Origin: Zasmidium citrigriseum
Lineage: Eukaryota > Ascomycota > Dothideomycetes > Mycosphaerellales > Mycosphaerellaceae
Direction of reading: 5' to 3'
Assembly: GCA_002786025.1 (NCBI GenBank)
Contig: NHNW01000038.1
Coordinates: 62,001-126,000 of the forward strand
Length of the DNA stretch: 64,000 nucleotides
Below are positions 35,240-46,279 of the stretch, one piece after another (the first letter of the stretch is position 1; every line of letters begins with the position of its first letter). The notes beneath the pieces are model-generated. The model saw only the letters and a program-made list of their open reading frames with translations. It made no database searches and had not been told where the DNA came from. A program made the position numbers and the translations under genes.

Positions 35240-35964
35240 GTTGCTTGTGTTGATGAATGTGTGTTTCTGAGTGTTGGTGTGAGGTTGACAGTGATGAAGT
35301 GGGGTAGAAGAAAGGATCCGGAGGGCAAAGATATAGGTGCTCACGCAAAGGCAAATCTTACATACACACCACCCACTTCTCGGGCAGTGGTTGCGGCTGA
35401 GCCAGTAAGCCGAAGAGGCAATGAAAGAGGGAGGCAAGCAGGTGACGTCGGCAGCCGTGCTTTCCGTCGACTGAGCAGCTGCTCTGCCACCACGCTCCAG
35501 CTGAGATGCGCTGCTCCGGTTGGCTGACTTACGATGCGCCGTGGTTGGCCTCGCCGGCTGTGCTCACTGCAACCAGCTAGCTTTCTGCTCGTCGGTTGCC
35601 TGAAGAAGTGGATGCTCTGCTGCGAAAGTGCGAGCACGACACTGCTCACCAGACACGCGGCTCCGAAAGCACGGGGTCCGGCATTGAGGCTTGGCCCAGA
35701 CACTGCCATCTGCGCCACATCGCAACAGCTGAGCTGCTCCCTCGGATTCGTACCTCTCCACCACATTCCATCACTTCACTCAACGACTTTCATTATTCCC
35801 TGGCGCCCATACATCCCCAAATTTACCGACAACGACCAGACAGTCCAGCAGGCTATTCAAAAGCTTAAAGATATGTGTTCGCTCGGAGAGAGTTGATCTT
35901 GCGGTTTGACCGAAACACCGAGGGTCATCTTTCTCGACTACCTGATAACCCAATCCTAGTTGTC
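35240..35964. other. Intergenic region upstream of the glycine-zipper gene
   Basis: Promoter of the glycine-zipper gene and 3' end of the glycosyltransferase gene, both on the minus strand. The frames on both strands at 35132-35896 show no domain and are not called. Confidence 0.5.
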
Positions 35965-37503
35965 CTATCTTGTGCCAGAATCCTGATTGAATAGCACACC
36001 TTCGTGTCCTGCGCAAATCATCGACCAAGGCAGATACACACCCTTATCACTCCACGCCCCTGCTTCGTCCGTCTTTGGGGGATCACCAAATGGCATACCA
36101 GCAGTCCAGTACGAATTCCGTACCCAGCCGATGGGCCGCACGGCATCTCGAGATTTCGTCGCTCGAAGGATGTCGATTCCAAACGGATGGAACCACAGTC
36201 GCGGCCACCATGAATCTCGAAGCTGCTTTTCGCCCGGCATATGCCAGAGGGCGAAAAATTGGTTCGAAACGACATTCACGCCCAGCGTGACATCTGCCCA
36301 GCCGATGCGAGAGAACCGCGATCCAGGTCTTTTACTTGTAAGACGTTGGAAGGGTTTGCGTTTTGTCTGTTGCAAGGCGCGTGGTAAGGTCGGGTCCAGT
36401 GGATGCTCAGAATCCTTTGTCCGAACCCAGTCCACCTCAATTCCAGCCGGTGGCGCGATTTGGACGATATTGCAGTCGTAGTCGAGGGAAATTCCGAACT
36501 CGGGTGACCCGTTGTCTTCCACCACTCTTCGTGGTGGGTAGTTTGCATTCGACAGGGCCGCACGTACTTCTTCGGACAGATGTTCGCTTGGATCGATTCC
36601 CCTTTTGTTGGGCCCGTTGACAGCCCTCGCGAGGTTCACTCTTCGCCGTTCTTGCTCACCCCATAAGTCAGCCAGGACCAGCTGATCGTTGAAGTGTAAC
36701 TCATTGCTGCTCTCGTACGCTTGCTGATACAGCAGCATCGCAGTCTCCATCATGTCTCTAATATCGCCGATGGGACCCATGATCGTTCCCGAGTTGAGGA
36801 ACCGGCGTTCTTTATATTCAAGCGATAATCGCTCCGCGCGCTTTTGGGACGCTTCGTCCAGCTCGGGAAATGGGGGCACGAGACTGCACGCGGGTGTGCT
36901 GTCATTGTACGATGGCCAGCAAGGGTGATCAGCACTGAATATTATAGTGTTCTGCACAGTCTTGCCCTCGACGTCGATCCCCAGGATTCCTTGGTTGGAT
37001 AGCCTTCTTTCCGTCTTATCCAAGGCTGCGAAGTAATATTCAAGCAAGACGTCTGGTGGCAGAGTGAACCACAAGTCGTATCCATCCACAAGAAGAATGA
37101 GATCTCCGCGAGCTTCTGCAGTGGGAGGAAGTTGATCGAGATATGCGAGAGTCTTGGTTACTTTGAACATGAAGCCATCCGGACCAGGAAAGCTTTCGCC
37201 CCATTTGAGAAAAGTTGGCGGTGGATAACCATTGATGATGGCGCTTGCGAGGTTCTGGCAAAGATACCTGTTGGGTTCGGTGGCTGGAATGATGATATGG
37301 AGTTGTTTGGTAGGTGCGAATACCCGTTGGAGTCGTTCATTGAGCCACAATCCGGTGTCCTCGCGTTGGCCAGTACTTATCCACCCAATGAATCCGAGGC
37401 AAACCAGGGCCACGAGCACGAGAGCAAGGTTCGATTGCAGCAGGCGTGCAGTGTGGGAGGCGCTGCGGGTTCGCATCCATCGTAAGGTACGTTCACGTCC
37501 CAT
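35965..37503 (-). CDS. PLOD-like glycosyltransferase, type II membrane protein
   Basis: Single exon, 512 residues from the ATG at 37503; the frame runs 99 nt further upstream but only to a TTG. A basic N-terminus (MGRERTLRWMRTRSASHTAR) leads into a signal anchor at about 21-43, so the protein should sit in the Golgi/ER with its catalytic part in the lumen. The lumenal domain begins LHIIIPATEPNRY and carries DLILLVDGYDLWF at about 134-146, a D-x-x-D metal/nucleotide-sugar motif like that of the PLOD/LH3 glycosyltransferase fold, then FSADHPCWP near 190 and RFLNSGTIMGP near 234, where an acceptor-side loop is expected. There is no lysyl-hydroxylase domain. The donor and acceptor are unknown; assignment is by motif resemblance. 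Confidence 0.8.
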   Translation of the reverse strand: MGRERTLRWMRTRSASHTARLLQSNLALVLVALVCLGFIGWISTGQREDTGLWLNERLQRVFAPTKQLHIIIPATEPNRYLCQNLASAIINGYPPPTFLKWGESFPGPDGFMFKVTKTLAYLDQLPPTAEARGDLILLVDGYDLWFTLPPDVLLEYYFAALDKTERRLSNQGILGIDVEGKTVQNTIIFSADHPCWPSYNDSTPACSLVPPFPELDEASQKRAERLSLEYKERRFLNSGTIMGPIGDIRDMMETAMLLYQQAYESSNELHFNDQLVLADLWGEQERRRVNLARAVNGPNKRGIDPSEHLSEEVRAALSNANYPPRRVVEDNGSPEFGISLDYDCNIVQIAPPAGIEVDWVRTKDSEHPLDPTLPRALQQTKRKPFQRLTSKRPGSRFSRIGWADVTLGVNVVSNQFFALWHMPGEKQLRDSWWPRLWFHPFGIDILRATKSRDAVRPIGWVRNSYWTAGMPFGDPPKTDEAGAWSDKGVYLPWSMICAGHEGVLFNQDSGTR

Positions 37504-39236
37504 GGTTAGCGAAGAAACCCAGTGGAGTAGTTGTGTTGCTATAACGATTGGCGCTTGGCATGTTGAACGCGCCTGGCAAGCAATGCATTTTAAAAGATCC
37601 AACTTGAAGGCTTTACAGTACCGTACTCAGTACATTTTGCTGCTGGCAAGTCAATACACTGGGAGTTCGGAATCCGAATGCGAACACGCTCGGAATATGA
37701 CTTAGGGCTTGGCTGTTCGAAGTTGCTAGAGTTCCCTACCCGGCAACTTCGTATCGTTGAAGTTGGTAGCATGATCTCAGTTGCCCAGATAGGCTATGCC
37801 GAGAGCCAGCAGCTTGATTCCGAGCAACTTGTGAGGATAGACTGTTATCGGACCTTGAAGCTGCCGGCCTGTGAGCAACTCCAGGCGGCAACCACTTGGA
37901 TTTGCCGTGGCGGGATCTTGACTGAATGTAAATTGTGTGGATTGAGGAAGAAGCTGCGAAGCGGGAGGAAACGTCGATGCAGATGTGATGCCTAAGGCAT
38001 TTTAGCGCCTTGGCATACACACGTGATCAAACGTGCGCCACATCGCAAACAGCTGAGGTCTACCTAACCTCGTACTCGCCATCATGATATACGAGACACT
38101 TCTCTGACCTTTGTGTCCACGTGCATGTCTGACACGCGTGAAGTCGCATCTTTGTCATGCTCAGGATCGCAAAGATCGCGGCAGTATGAGAAAGTTTTGG
38201 TGAACCACCTCGGCCGACAGTTGCTGACGAGGACCGACGACGACGACAACTCCTCCGCTCTCAATAATATCGGGCCGGTCAACCAGCTAATATACACAAG
38301 GCCCACGCCGCATTGAACCTGGAAATCGCGCTCTCCTCGCTTCAGCAACGATGTCCTCGTGGCCTGAACACGTAGATCGATTTCATTGGCAACGCACATG
38401 GCACGCCGATCATCCGGGGACAAACTCTTCAACATGAAACCAACTCCCGCGTTGCTCAAGACTGCCCACCACGCCCTCCTGGCTATATCAAACCTCCTCC
38501 CGCCGAAAGACGGCCTGACAGCTGTCATCGTCCTCGATGATTGAACAAAGTCCCTTAGGCATCGTTCCGCCTCCTCGCTTGCCATGACTATGAACCGTTC
38601 GCGACAGGGTAAAAGCCGGTCTGCGTGTTTCAGAATTATGAGCACCAAACACACCGTCTCCTGGAGACACTCGGGTCGGCCGCCAAAATCGCCCTTCCGA
38701 TCCTGTTGCAAATCCAACGCACACGCCACGCTTCATCCTGGCGGCCACTGCGAATGTGCAAAACGAGGCCATGCCACATGCTGCCCCCCTCTCGCTCGTC
38801 GCCCTCTATCCACTCTATCACACGTTTGGAGGTAGGGATCATGCCCGCATGTCGCCCGATTAGACTTCTCTGTACCGCAGGTTGACCAAATTCTTAAAAT
38901 ACTTCCCTGACCGCACCCCTCGTGCTGCCATTGTAGAGGTCTGGCACTCTCCCGGCTGCTTCGCCGTGATACACGACTGCCACAGTTCGGAATCATGAGA
39001 ACCGCTGGTGCGCGAATAGGTCCGACTCGCAATATCAGTGCGAAGCAGAGGGTCGTTTTAGTCCATTCGATTCTCGTCCCTCAGGAGCTGGACTGCTGCC
39101 GCTGGAAGGGTACTAATTGCCATTCATCGCGACCTTGACTCGGAGAGGGTTTCTGGATCACCACTTGAAGGCCGGACACCCTTCTTCATCACTGCTTACA
39201 TACCTTGACTAAGGTACACGACGCCGCTTCCCTCTC
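37504..39236. other. Divergent intergenic region with inverted repeats
   Basis: 1.7 kb between two divergent genes. It contains a 13-bp palindrome-like element (ttcggaatccgaa, 37666-37678) and a perfect 9-bp inverted repeat (37718-37726 with 37743-37751, loop 16 nt). A minus-strand frame of 168 codons from the ATG at 38585 to 38082 has no domain I recognise; I leave it uncalled. Confidence 0.5.
37718..37751. repeat. Perfect 9-bp inverted repeat, 16-nt loop
   Basis: cgaagttgc at 37718-37726 is matched by gcaacttcg at 37743-37751. It lies about 215 bp upstream of the glycosyltransferase start and could be a paired protein-binding site or hairpin. No function is known. Confidence 0.6.
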
Positions 39237-40548
39237 ATGGCAGGCCAAGACGACAATTTATCCGACTTCTTGTCGTCGATCACGGCGTCATCAGCATCGC
39301 CTGCCCAGAACAACGGCGGCAGCGCTACGGCAGCTTCTTCAGCCCAACAAACTAGCGACGATGGGAATCAGAATACGAGTCCGAGTCCGACGAATAATGG
39401 AGCGGAAAGTAGCAGCATACGATGGGGCCCTGCTATCACAGCGTCGCCACTGCCGAGTTCAGAGGCCAACGATGATGACCGGTCCAACTCGAATTCAGAT
39501 TCATCAGGTCCTGGACTCTCGGATGGTTCTAAGAAGGTGCTTATCTGCACCACAACCATAGGTATGGACATCGAACATACGTCATTAGCACTACTGACAG
39601 AGTACAGGTGGTACTTTCATTCTTGCCTTACTCATATATGCATTATGGCGAAGACGAAAAGGGGCTTCCTATTCGGAGATTGTGCGCTTCAGACCGCATT
39701 CGAGTACAGTGATGCTCAACCAAATGTCGGAAGACGATCGCCTCACTGCTTTGCCAATTTACCGACATGAGCGGATTTCGATACGATCCTCACGGCATGA
39801 GTCTCGGATGAACCTGGCACAACAGTCCAAGAAGACGCCGACGGTACCCTCGTCACTTCGAAAGGAATGGAGAGTAGAGGAGCCCGCCGAGAAATCTTCG
39901 AGTCGACCAAAAACGCCGACCAAGCATCAAGGCAGCTCTTTCCTCAAAGATGCAACGCCACCATCGAAGCAGTCAAAGCAGCCAATTGCTGAACCTGAGA
40001 GGGCTCATACCTTAGATAGAGTGAGTACTCTGAGTCTGCCCCTCATGAGGCATTCTGTCCAGGCCCGGCCACCTCAGGACGATATCATAGAAGAGCACGA
40101 CCGACAACTACCCGAGTCAATGTCACCGCCGCATAGTCCGGACTCGCAACTAGACCTGCAGCACCGATGGAGCTGGACCAACTCCCAAGCCCCATCAACA
40201 CCGCGTATGAAGCCACCAACACGGACGTCTCTCACGAGTCTAAGACTTGGATCTGTCGCTTCTTGGGTCAAATCTCAGCGAAATGATGAAGAGGAGCGCG
40301 AGAGACAGACTCATAAGCGAGGACTGTCAAGACCACTGCTCAAGAACCAAGCCATCAGGCCGGTGCTGGCACCCGCGCCTCCAGGCAAGAAACTCTCGAA
40401 AAAGAGCAAACACGGTCGAGTCGGCAGTCTCTCCTCCATTTTCAAGCCGAACCCAAACGCACCGATATCGTCGCCTCTATCCCCGCGACTAGAAGACCAG
40501 CGCCCGTCAACAGAAGCGACGAGCATCGAGATGAAGCCAAAATCATGA
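39237..40548 (+). CDS. Single-pass membrane protein, function unknown
   Basis: Exons 39237-39561 and 39608-40548 give 421 residues; the 46-nt intron splits a Gly codon inside the membrane segment. Residues 1-95 are Ser, Thr, Asn and Gly rich. One hydrophobic helix follows at about 101-123 (VLICTTTIGGTFILALLIYA), ended by WRRRKG, which predicts the tail in the cytosol. The remaining 290 residues are disordered, basic and rich in Ser/Pro, with segments such as RHERISIRSSRHESR. There is no signal peptide, so the orientation would be signal-anchor type III. The layout resembles fungal wall-stress or Mid2-like receptors, but I see no conserved cysteines or WSC domain, so no function is assigned. 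The splice join is supported because it creates the helix. Confidence 0.8.
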
Positions 40549-41117
40549 TACCACAACAGCCGTTCCCTCGGTATTGTACATGTTCGTGCGGCAGGCGCGG
40601 GCAGCCTGTCTGGATTGCGATTCGCTGCACATATACAGATGTGTGACGGCTTGGCCGCTCCTTTGAGTTTCAATTGAGATACCCTTGATAGCGTTATGTT
40701 GGACAGGCATTTTTGGGCTGCGGGTCTGAGGATTGTATGAGATGTATGTAGGTGTGGTGGCACTCGTTACAGTTGTTCGCTTGTGAATATGGAATGGGGA
40801 TGATTCTTTTCAGGGGAGGGAGATATGGGAGGCAAAGAATACACAATGCATGGGGCGCTTTCTTCATTGCTGGCCTCTCTTCTTGCGAATAAAAACTTCA
40901 TTGCTGCCTTCAGTTCTTGTAACTCTAGATTTAATTGCTAGCCTCCTCCCTCCCTGCATGATGAGAACAGTCCAAGATGTTTGACTCCAGTACAACTATG
41001 TTGAACGCCTTCGCTAAGCCTGCTCTAACATTGTAGTGTTGAACCACCGATAACACAGACCACCACGCCTTTGCTTACAAACTTCCGCCAGCTCCAGAAT
41101 GGCGCTTTACACGGCAA
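40549..41117. other. Convergent 3' region
   Basis: 569 bp between the membrane-protein gene and the Caf16-type gene, whose 3' ends face each other. AT-rich towards 40860-41040. I see no gene or notable repeat. Confidence 0.5.
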
Positions 41118-42010
41118 CTACTTCTTCACTTCTTGCCCGTACCCTCCCTTGCCCTCGAGATTCTGATAAGTCATACCTTCAGCCTTCTGGCCGTTGCGAG
41201 GACCTCTCTCTTCCAGATCCTCGCGCAACCAGTGCATGACCAGTTGACCCAACCGACTATTCCCATCCTCGCCACCATCGCTCCTGGGAACCTCAAACGT
41301 ACCCATCTCACCCCACTTCTTGACCTTACCCAACGACATATGCACCAGATGCGTAGGCCACTGCGCCAAGTTGTCGAGGATATGCGTCGCATACACAATG
41401 GTGCAACTCCTCGTCTCAGTCTCCCGTTTCAAAAACTGCAAGAAATTGTGGCGGCTCAGCAAATCCAGATCAACCGTGATCTCATCCAGCAGCAACACGG
41501 TCCAGGGGCGCAACAGGCCCATGCACAGCTGGACCCTTCGTCGCTCGCCATCGGAAACGGCGTGCAGGTGCCAAGAGAGGTCGACGTCGAGGATGCGGAC
41601 CAGCTCGTCGCGGCGCTCTGGGTAGTGGTCGCCGCCGACGGAGCGCAGGAGTTCCGGCACGGCGATGTCGCTGCGGACGATGGGGTTCAGGACCCATTCT
41701 AGACCGAGATATGTGACGCCTTCGAGACCGACTGCGAAGGGGTCGACTTCGCCGATGCTCACGGTGCCGCCGGGTGCCATGCGTTTGCCAGATAGCAGGC
41801 GGAGGAGGGTAGTCTTGCCCGCGCCATTCGCTCTGAGGATTTAGCACTCTGTGTGTGAGATACGAGGACGAGGGACTCACCACCGATCAGGAGGCATCGA
41901 GCGCCTGCAGGGAGATCCAGGGAGACATTTTTAAGACCATCGCTGCCGTCCGGGAAAGCGTAGCAGAGGTTGTTGACTTTGATCGTTGGTGGAGGCTTCG
42001 TGCCAGTCAT
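41118..42010 (-). CDS. caf16: Soluble ABC ATPase, Caf16 family (CCR4-NOT associated)
   Basis: Cytosolic/nuclear ABC ATPase without membrane domain, related to yeast Caf16, a partner of the CCR4-NOT complex. Exons 41881-42010 and 41118-41830 give 280 residues. The 50-nt intron lies inside the Walker A codons; the acceptor TCAGAG rebuilds LIGANGAGKTTLLR (residues about 41-54). The ABC signature is VSDGERRRVQL, with Asp in place of the second Gly of LSGGQ, as is usual in the Caf16 group, and Walker B is TVLLLDEITVDLD. ATHILDNL carries the switch His. The C-terminus is short and charged. It is head to head with the tRNA isopentenyltransferase gene, with about 250 bp between starts. Confidence 0.92.
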
Positions 42011-42262
42011 TTTGTCTGAAGTGAGAGCTTTTCCTCCTTCTCTCGTGCACACTCTTGTCTTTATAGTGCGAGCCAAGCGGTCGTGTAAGTCGTATTGGGG
42101 AATTGGCAGTTCTTGTAAGGCGTGCTCGATGTCCGGCAGAGATTCACTGACCTCATGACTCAGCGCCCATCGCCGGCGGCCCGAGCGTCTGATCTTCTAC
42201 AGCTTCACATGCTGGATCCAACTCCGGTACCAACTCCATCTGGATATTCCCATGATCCTCCG
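42011..42262. promoter_or_regulatory. Compact divergent promoter, caf16 and tRNA isopentenyltransferase
   Basis: 252 bp between the proposed starts (145 bp if the upstream ATG at 42155 is used). Both promoters must be here, which makes joint regulation possible. No specific element is recognised. Confidence 0.5.
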
Positions 42263-43701
42263 ATGCGCCTCCCGCGCTGCATTAGATCTCTCTCGACGAC
42301 GATGACCCGTACGCCTCCTCGTAATCCTCTGGTCGCCATAATCGGCGCGACTGGCACCGGAAAATCAGAAGTATATCGCTCTCGATTTGACATTGCGCGA
42401 CAAAACGTGCTAACCACCGTAGACAGCTGGCAGTTGAGATCGCGAAACGATACAATGGCGAAATCATCAACGGCGACGCAATGCAGCTGTATGCTGGCCT
42501 GCCCATCATAACGAACAAGATCACCCACGAAGAGCAGCAAGGAATTCCACACCATCTCCTGGGATGTATAGGATTGCACGAGCAGACATGGGTCGTGGGA
42601 ACGTTCGTGCGTCAAGCGCTGAAGACCATCGAGGAGATTCGATCGAGGGGACGATTACCCATTCTTGTTGGAGGGACACACTACTATACCCAGAGTCTGC
42701 TGTTCGAGGACAAGTTAGCAGAGCGAGATGGTCAAGAAGAGAAGCCTGAGTTCGTGGAAGATACTGGAGACAAATGGCCAATCTTGAAGGAGCCCACAGA
42801 AAAGATCTTGGAGGAGCTGAAGAGAGTGGATCCAGTGATGGCGGACAGATGGCATCCAAACGACAGGAGAAAGATTCAGCGGAGCTTGGAGATATTCCTG
42901 CAGACTGGACGCAGAGCTTCGGACATATATGCTGAGCAAAGAGCTAGAAAGTCTGAGGCTGGGGATGTTGCTGCACCGCTGGATGCACCAAGCATGCGTT
43001 TTGACACACTGCTCTTCTGGGTCCATGCGCAGCCCGATGCTCTTCGTGAACGACTGGACAAGCGCGTGGACAAGATGATCGAGCGAGGGCTTTTCCAGGA
43101 AGTCGAGACGCTGGAGAAGTTTGCCAACGAGCAGGCGTCTGCTGGAGCCCGGGTAGATGAGACACGGGGTATTTGGGTCAGCATAGGCTACAAGGAGTTC
43201 AAAGACCTGGCACGATATATCCGAGATGGGGGCGAGGATGAGGCCTGTCGGAAGAAGCTGACTGTCGATGCTAGGGAGAAGACACAAATCGCTACACGAC
43301 AATACTCCAAGCGACAGATCAGGTGGATCCGGATCAAGCTTGTCAACGCACTTGCTGAAGCCAGAGCCAGCGACTCACTCTACCTCTTGGACGGCACTGA
43401 TGTTGCCGTATTCGACAAGAACGTTGTACAGCTAGCATTGGACTTGACCGGCACATTCCTTCGTTCAGAACAAATGCCCTCGCCCTCTGGCCTTTCCACA
43501 GTTGCTTCGGAAATGCTAGCGCCGTCGCGAGAGTATGACCTTTCGGCGAAGCCTGAGAAGTGGTCGAAGCAGCACTGCCCTGTCTGCAACGTTACTTGCG
43601 TCACTCCGGAGCAGTGGCAGCAGCACACGAAAAGCAAAGCCCACAAGAAACTCACTTCGAAAAAACGTGCGGCAGAGCAGGCCTTGAAGGCTCCGCCTTG
43701 A
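42263..43701 (+). CDS. mod5: tRNA dimethylallyltransferase (Mod5/TRIT1) with C-terminal zinc finger
   Basis: Transfers the isopentenyl group of DMAPP to A37 of tRNAs that read UNN codons. Exons 42263-42370 and 42427-43701 give 460 residues. The 56-nt intron lies just after the P-loop; splicing joins GATGTGKSE to LAVEIAKRYNGEIINGDAMQ, whose Asp and Gln are conserved in the family. VGGTHYYTQSLLF is the DMAPP/P-loop-facing block. The C-terminus carries CPVC-x12-H-x5-H (residues about 429-450), the U1-type zinc finger of eukaryotic members. The start is uncertain: in-frame ATGs occur at 42155, 42263 and 42302. The 42263 start gives a basic N-terminus (MRLPRCIRSLSTT) suited to mitochondrial import; the 42302 start would give a cytosolic form, as known for yeast Mod5. 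Confidence 0.93.
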
Positions 43702-43896
43702 GTTTGCTTGACCTCTTGGACCTAAAATTCGGCGCTGAACACCGAGGAGCTGCTCTGTCATGCTGGAGTTCGCGTGCCGCACAACTACGAGCGGGATATT
43801 CTGGCATATCTACAGAAGCGTCTCTTCCACAGGCCGCACGAGGGCCTTCGATGCCTCTTGACGACGACTTCCTTCTGGGCGGACTGGCATCGGCCT

Positions 43897-45745
43897 CTAC
43901 AACACCCCCCACTTTCCGCTAATGATGTCGGCTGCCTTCTCTGCTACCGCATAGACAGTGGTGATGATGTTCCCTCTTGGAATCACGGGAAAAACGCTCG
44001 CGTCAACAATTCGGACATTGCTGACTCCGTATACCATGAGCTGGTCGTCCACAACCCCGCCCGAGGCCTCGGGCATCATGGCACATGAGCCACAGGGATG
44101 GTAGTTCGTTCGCGCGTACTTTCTGCAAATTGCCTTGGCACCACCCAAGGTCTCGACATCACCCTCCAATGGCAGGCAATGTCCTCCAGGAAGCAGGTAC
44201 CTGCGCAACGGCTCCGATGTCGCGATACGGGCGAGTGCTTGCAAATGCCTTGCGTGAATCTCCAGGTCCAACGGATGGTCGTAGTACTTGCAGTCTATCG
44301 TTGGCGCGGCGCTGGCATCACGAGATGCTATGTGAACATTCCCGCGGGACAGTGGATGGCTGAGCATGGCAAAAAGGCTGATACATTCGACCGGATCGTC
44401 GTCCCTCTCACCACTGGCCGGCTGTCGGCTCAGAAACGCAGTCGAAGTGGCTTCTTCCTTCGAGAAGATTATACGACGAACGTATGTATTCCGTTGCTTA
44501 TCGAAGTTCGATTTCTCGCCGGGATTATGTTTCTCAAGCAGTCTGTCAACTGTTTGGCGAAGCTCTTCTTGACCCTCGAGATCGAGAAAAGGTAATATCG
44601 GCAGGTGTGCGAATGTCCAACATGCTTTTTCAGCCCATGGCCCAGTTCTGTGGTGTTGATACTGTCGTCTAGCTTCCTCGCGATCTTTGGGATTACTGGG
44701 CTCGACGCCTGGAGCCGCTCGAAACGATAACCCTGCCCGAATGTGATCCTGCAAGTTTCCGCCGACCTTATTGTTGGCGTACACGACGTCAATTCCATGT
44801 TCTTCGAGTATCGTGGGACTGCCGATGCCTGAGCGCTCGAGGATGCATGGGCTCGACAGTGCACCAGCCCCCATGATGATTTCCTTGCTCACGCTGGCAT
44901 AGCGCAAGTCTCCACCACTGTGATACCAGATCCCCGTGGCAACCGAGACTCCATCAATACCCTCCTTCGGACCGAATTCCACTTTGTCGACTAAGGCTCC
45001 TGTGATGATCTCCAGATTGTCATGCTTGCTAGTGTACTCATCGAGGAAAGCACCTGCGTGACTGCGCTCGCGACGATTCGCGGTGATGTGGCAGGTGGAT
45101 ACATAACCGCCAATCGCTTGACCTTTCGTTGGGTCATGTGTGTTTTCCAGACCCAACCCTCGGAATGTCTCGACCCAAGCGTGGTGCAGTTCCGAGCTGC
45201 GCATCGGCAACGAAGCCTGTATCGGCCCCTTTAGCGCCTGGTCTGGGGTTGAAACGATGGGCAGTACGGCATCGAAACCCTCATCCGGTTGACAAACGGT
45301 CTGAAATCGCCCAAAGTAGGGCTCCAGATCACGCCAATACCAGCATTCGTTTCCAAGCTTGCCCCAAGCATCTATGCCCTCACGATTTGGATAGATCATT
45401 GCGAAGCTATTAATCGCGCTACTGCCGCCTATCATCTTGCCTCGCGGCCGAGGGATTGTGCGGCCATGCAATCCCTCCTGAGGTGTGGTTCGATAATTCC
45501 AGTCATACGAATCGTCACCGAGCATTTCTCTGGACAGAGCCGGGTGTAGACACGCTCGTCTGTACTGCGGTCTTGCCCTGCTTCGAGGAGCAGAACTTTG
45601 AACTCTGGGTGTTGGTCGCATAATCTGCGAGCGACGACGCAGCCTGCCGTGCCTTGTTGAGAGTCAGCGAACACTGGAACGGAGCAGTAAAGCCTTTGAA
45701 TGAATGCATACCACCACCCACGATGATGAAGTCGTACGCCGACAT
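43897..45745 (-). CDS. GMC oxidoreductase (choline-dehydrogenase type) with apparent 1-nt frameshift
   Basis: FAD-dependent alcohol/choline-type oxidase or dehydrogenase. Exon 1 (45712-45745) encodes MSAYDFIIVGGG; a 59-nt intron follows; exon 2 begins at 45652 and restores GGGTAGCVVARRL, the FAD-binding motif. The frame then shifts at a run of three G (plus strand 45542-45544): before it LLLEAGQDRSTDERVYT reads in one frame, and after it PALSREMLGDDSYDWNY reads in another through to the stop at 43897. One missing base in the run explains this; no acceptable intron does. Downstream are RGKMIGGSSAIN, GAGALSSPCILERSGIG (the GMC signature) and NYHPCGSCAM with the catalytic His, ending in a complete FAD lobe. 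Total length would be about 597 residues. Either a sequencing error or a recent inactivating mutation. Confidence 0.85.
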
Positions 45746-46279
45746 TTCCTGCAATCGATACGTTTTGTGGCTTGCTGGCATTGTTTCGCCGACGATCTCG
45801 ATCTCGATGAATTTTGAACGATCGGGCGAAACATTGCACAAGTGGAGGGTACCGCCGAAGCTATCTTCAGTTGTCGCTCTGAGAGATGTGGCACAGCACT
45901 GGCAGGGCGTTGGCCTATCTTGCACAAGGACCTATGAGACCCCTGGCGACAGGCACGGACGGCTTGGTATAGCGGTTGTTGTACAGGATGCTATCCTATT
46001 GGAGTCACGCTTGTTTCACCAGCCCTCAAGGTTGTCTTGCACCTGGCCCCAGACTTCCCATCAGCAGAACGATTCTTTCCAACGTTGTAAGCATGTGAAC
46101 AACGCTTGGACCAACTAAATCGCAGCTTCCCTTTCAAGTTTAGCGCAACCCATGCGCTCCTGCCGAGGCTATGTCACTTTCAGCATTTCCCGACTTCACC
46201 TCTCAGTTTACTGTCTTCAAAATGTAGTTCCAATACTATATGGCCTGGATAAGAGTGCCTCCAACCTCCTGATCTCACC
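45746..46279. promoter_or_regulatory. Divergent promoter of GMC oxidoreductase and acyl-CoA thioesterase
   Basis: 534 bp between the two starts. It must contain both promoters. No clear binding motif is recognised; short frames here have no domain. Confidence 0.45.

Noticed and set aside
45500..45660. An intron as the explanation of the GMC frame change
   Set aside because: Any GT-AG pair that restores the frame is either about 24 nt long or removes the conserved segment around DWNY; a one-base change is simpler.
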